This document shows positions 62,375 through 64,000 of a stretch of DNA of 64,000 bases, in pieces. Each line of letters begins with the position of its first letter. Position 1 is the stretch's first letter. The notes beneath the pieces are model-generated. The model was given only the letters and a program-made list of their open reading frames with translations, searched no databases and was not told the origin of the DNA. A program made the translations under genes and the position numbers. The DNA is from Ureibacillus massiliensis 4400831 = CIP 108448 = CCUG 49529 (lineage in GTDB: Bacteria; Bacillota; Bacilli; Bacillales_A; Planococcaceae): NCBI RefSeq assembly GCF_000772965.1, contig NZ_JPVQ01000003.1:62001-126000 (forward strand), written 5' to 3'.

Positions 62375-62737
62375 ATGAGCAAAGAGCAAATCTTAGAAGC
62401 TATCAAAGAGATGACAGTTCTTGAATTAAACGATTTAGTAAAAGCAATTGAAGAAGAATTTGGTGTAACAGCTGCTGCTCCTGTAGCAGTAGTAGGTGGC
62501 GCAGGTGCTGCTGCTGCTGAAGAAAAAACTGAATTTGATGTAGTACTAGCTAGCGCTGGTGACCAAAAAATCAAAGTTATCAAAGTGGTACGTGAAATCA
62601 CTGGTCTTGGCTTAAAAGAAGCTAAAGAATTAGTTGACAACGCTCCAAAACCATTAAAAGAAGGCGTTTCTAAAGAAGAAGCTGAAGATATCAAAGCTAA
62701 AATCGAAGAAGTTGGCGCTTCTGTAGAAGTTAAATAA
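62375..62737 (+). CDS. rplL: 50S ribosomal protein L7/L12
   Basis: A protein of 120 residues: N-terminal dimerisation helices ([20 protein letters not shown]), an alanine-rich hinge ([18 protein letters not shown]) and the C-terminal factor-binding domain ([20 protein letters not shown]). It recruits translation GTPases to the ribosome. ATG at 62375 after ATAGGAGGAAATAATA. Confidence 0.97.
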   Translation: MSKEQILEAIKEMTVLELNDLVKAIEEEFGVTAAAPVAVVGGAGAAAAEEKTEFDVVLASAGDQKIKVIKVVREITGLGLKEAKELVDNAPKPLKEGVSKEEAEDIKAKIEEVGASVEVK

Positions 62738-62806
62738 TTTCACTTTCATAACGAAGGTATTTAAAAGTGATTGCAAAGGTCTATTAATGACTTTTGCAAT
62801 TGCTAA

Positions 62807-62838
62807 AAAGCTCGTCCTAATCGGCGAGCTTTCTTCAT
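62807..62838 (+). terminator. Terminator after rplL
   Basis: AAAGCTCG/CGAGCTTT stem followed by CTTC, preceded by a TTGCAAA/TTTGCAA stem at 62771-62800. Confidence 0.65.
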
Positions 62839-62859
62839 TTCTCCTAAGGAGGCGTATAA

Positions 62860-63468
62860 ATGTCTATGTCTGAACATTATTATTCGAAAAAGCCTCAAAC
62901 AGAAAGTAAGCCACGTCATTGGACCTTTAATTTACTTGGGCACGAGTTTCGATTTGAAACGGATGCTGGTGTATTCAGTAAAAGCGAAGTAGATTTTGGA
63001 TCCCGTACTTTAATAGAATCTTTTGTACTGCCAGAAGTAGATGGAGTCGTGATGGATATTGGATGCGGTTATGGTCCGATAGGGCTGGCAATTGCAAAAG
63101 AACATCCCGAACGAACAATTTACATGATGGACGTCAACGAAAGGGCGATTGCACTTGCGCAAAAAAACGCTCAAACTAACGGGATTCAAAATGTACGTAT
63201 TTTTGAAAGTGATGGCGTATCAGCTGTTGAAGAAGACGTCAACGCGGCCGCAATATTAACCAATCCGCCAATAAGAGCCGGAAAAGAAACGATATTCCGC
63301 TTTTACGATGGCGCTTATGAAAAACTAGTATCAAACGGTGAATTGTGGGTTGTCATTCAAAAGAAACAAGGAGCACCATCAACAGTTGCTCATTTAGAAG
63401 AAAAATTTACCGAAGTTGAAGTAGTGGAGAAGAAAAAAGGGTACTGGATTATAAAGGCGAAAAAATAA
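62860..63468 (+). CDS. Class I SAM-dependent methyltransferase, RsmC-like (YbxB)
   Basis: A protein of 202 residues. SAM-binding motif I VVMDIGCGYGPIGLAIAK (about 64-81), acidic residue in IYMMDVNERA, and the catalytic-type motif TNPPIRAGK (about 128-136), where N-P-P-(I/L) is typical of base N-methyltransferases acting on guanine in rRNA (RsmC/RlmG). It corresponds to ybxB, which lies at this place in B. subtilis between rplL and rpoB. Substrate not established. ATG at 62860 after AAGGAGGCGTATAA. Confidence 0.85.
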   Translation: MSMSEHYYSKKPQTESKPRHWTFNLLGHEFRFETDAGVFSKSEVDFGSRTLIESFVLPEVDGVVMDIGCGYGPIGLAIAKEHPERTIYMMDVNERAIALAQKNAQTNGIQNVRIFESDGVSAVEEDVNAAAILTNPPIRAGKETIFRFYDGAYEKLVSNGELWVVIQKKQGAPSTVAHLEEKFTEVEVVEKKKGYWIIKAKK

Positions 63469-63492
63469 GGAAGATATGTATAAAATATTGAC

Positions 63493-63521
63493 TTGACAAA
63501 TCGCCTGTGATAACATAATAA
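63493..63521 (+). promoter_or_regulatory. Promoter upstream of rpoB
   Basis: TTGACA, a 17-base spacer, then TAATAA; an overlapping pair TTGACT/TAACAT is shifted by five bases. Confidence 0.6.
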
Positions 63522-63541
63522 AATGCAAAAATATTATTTTG

Positions 63542-63648
63542 TGGGAGTATGCCCTTTTGTATGTAACCAGAATTTGATGGTTATACTTCCCATGAATAAG
63601 TTTAGTTTAACCGAAAATGAGATCTAAGAAAAGACTCGTTTTCTTTTT
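63542..63648 (+). promoter_or_regulatory. Structured rpoB leader with terminator-like hairpin
   Basis: TGGGAGTAT (63542-63550) pairs with ATACTTCCCA (63583-63592) with an inner TAACC/GGTTA stem. A second hairpin GAAAATGAG/CTCGTTTTC (63613-63643) ends in TTTTT. Together they look like an attenuator in front of rpoB. Confidence 0.5.
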
Positions 63649-63720
63649 GTCTTTCGAAATCATACACTATTTGGATGATTTTGCAAAGACCTATTATCGC
63701 TTTAATGAGGGGTGAATAAG

Positions 63721-64000
63721 TTGACAGGTCAACTAGTTCAGTACGGACAACACCGCCAGCGTAGAAGCTTTGCGCGTATTAAAGAGGTGCTGGAGCTTCC
63801 GAATTTAATCGAAATTCAAACAGCATCTTATGAGTGGTTCCTTGAAGAAGGATTGCGTGAAATGTTCCGTGACATTTCGCCAATCGAAGATTTTACAGGC
63901 AATCTATCACTTGAATTCATCGATTACACTTTAGGTGAACCTAAATATGATGTCGATGAATGTAAAGAACGTGACGTTACTTATGCTGCGCCATTGCGCG
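63721..64000 (+). CDS. rpoB: DNA-directed RNA polymerase beta subunit, N-terminal part
   Basis: The frame from TTG 63721, after GAGGGGTGAATAAG, runs open to the window end: 93 residues. It begins [20 protein letters not shown], then [19 protein letters not shown] and [19 protein letters not shown], the usual start of the beta subunit in Bacillales (the protrusion domain). A full protein has about 1180 residues. Confidence 0.97.
   Translation, partial: MTGQLVQYGQHRQRRSFARIKEVLELPNLIEIQTASYEWFLEEGLREMFRDISPIEDFTGNLSLEFIDYTLGEPKYDVDECKERDVTYAAPLR

Overview
The window is AT-rich, low-GC Gram-positive DNA from a spore former of the order Bacillales. The best fit is the Planococcaceae (Lysinibacillus, Ureibacillus or Solibacillus type). 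Three things point there: the ctsR-mcsA-mcsB-clpC-radA ... sigH-rpmG-secE-nusG-rplKAJL-rpoB chromosomal block; spore genes (SspH, a YfhD-like protein, a SleL/YaaH-type LysM-GH18 enzyme); and a LysM-M14 peptidase that matches the gamma-D-glutamyl-meso-diaminopimelate peptidase I described from Bacillus (Lysinibacillus) sphaericus. The genus is inferred from gene content, not from an alignment.

Bases 1-10.4 kb hold small, loosely connected units: the tail of an ECF sigma gene with its probable anti-sigma factor, a PadR/DUF4188 operon, a YeiL-type regulator divergent from an MFS permease, a nitroreductase, the 3' remnant of a DASS anion transporter, an SLH-domain surface protein, two DUF1540-type small proteins, and DUF378, DUF4190 and DUF5658 membrane proteins. 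From 10.5 to 14.4 kb, on the minus strand, lie spore genes: yfhD-like plus sspH, a lipoprotein, and an operon of a LysM-GH18 enzyme followed by the LysM-M14 peptidase. From 14.6 to 19.4 kb is an operon of an N/Q-rich single-pass membrane protein, two ABC-2 permeases (the second broken by one in-frame TGA) and an ATPase. It ends in a 283-bp nested inverted repeat.

From 19.7 to 31.8 kb are pgeF, a DUF4309-GH3 fusion, an AmhX-like amidohydrolase, an APC permease, chrA, a six-repeat lectin-like propeller protein, psiE and a YdeI/OmdA-type protein. Between the amidohydrolase and the APC permease sits a 2-kb accessory insertion (about 23.68-25.75 kb). Its ends are the two halves of one inverted repeat. 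It carries a decayed IS3-type transposase start, an unrecognised pair (small membrane protein and secreted 281-aa protein, divergent) and the 3' end of a dead group II intron. This is the least explained stretch of the window.

From 32.2 to 36.9 kb is a complete branched-chain amino acid ABC importer (binding protein, two permeases, two ATPases) with a CodY-like box and promoter upstream. From 37.0 to 43.6 kb are rluF, two aldehyde dehydrogenases (one with its DUF779 partner and a possible sigma-54 promoter), a hot-dog acyl-CoA thioesterase and the oxygen sensor HemAT.

From 44.2 kb to the end runs the conserved housekeeping block: the CtsR regulon (CtsR box seen), radA, yacL, ispD, ispF, gltX, a cysteine T-box with cysS, mrnC, rlmB, rae1, sigH, rpmG, secE, nusG, rplK, rplA, rplJ, rplL, an RsmC-like methyltransferase and the start of rpoB. 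Compared with the Bacillus subtilis order, disA (between radA and yacL) and cysE (between gltX and cysS) are missing. RNA-level control is prominent here: T-box, two copies of a probable L1-binding motif, the L10 leader with terminator, and a hairpin-rich rpoB leader.
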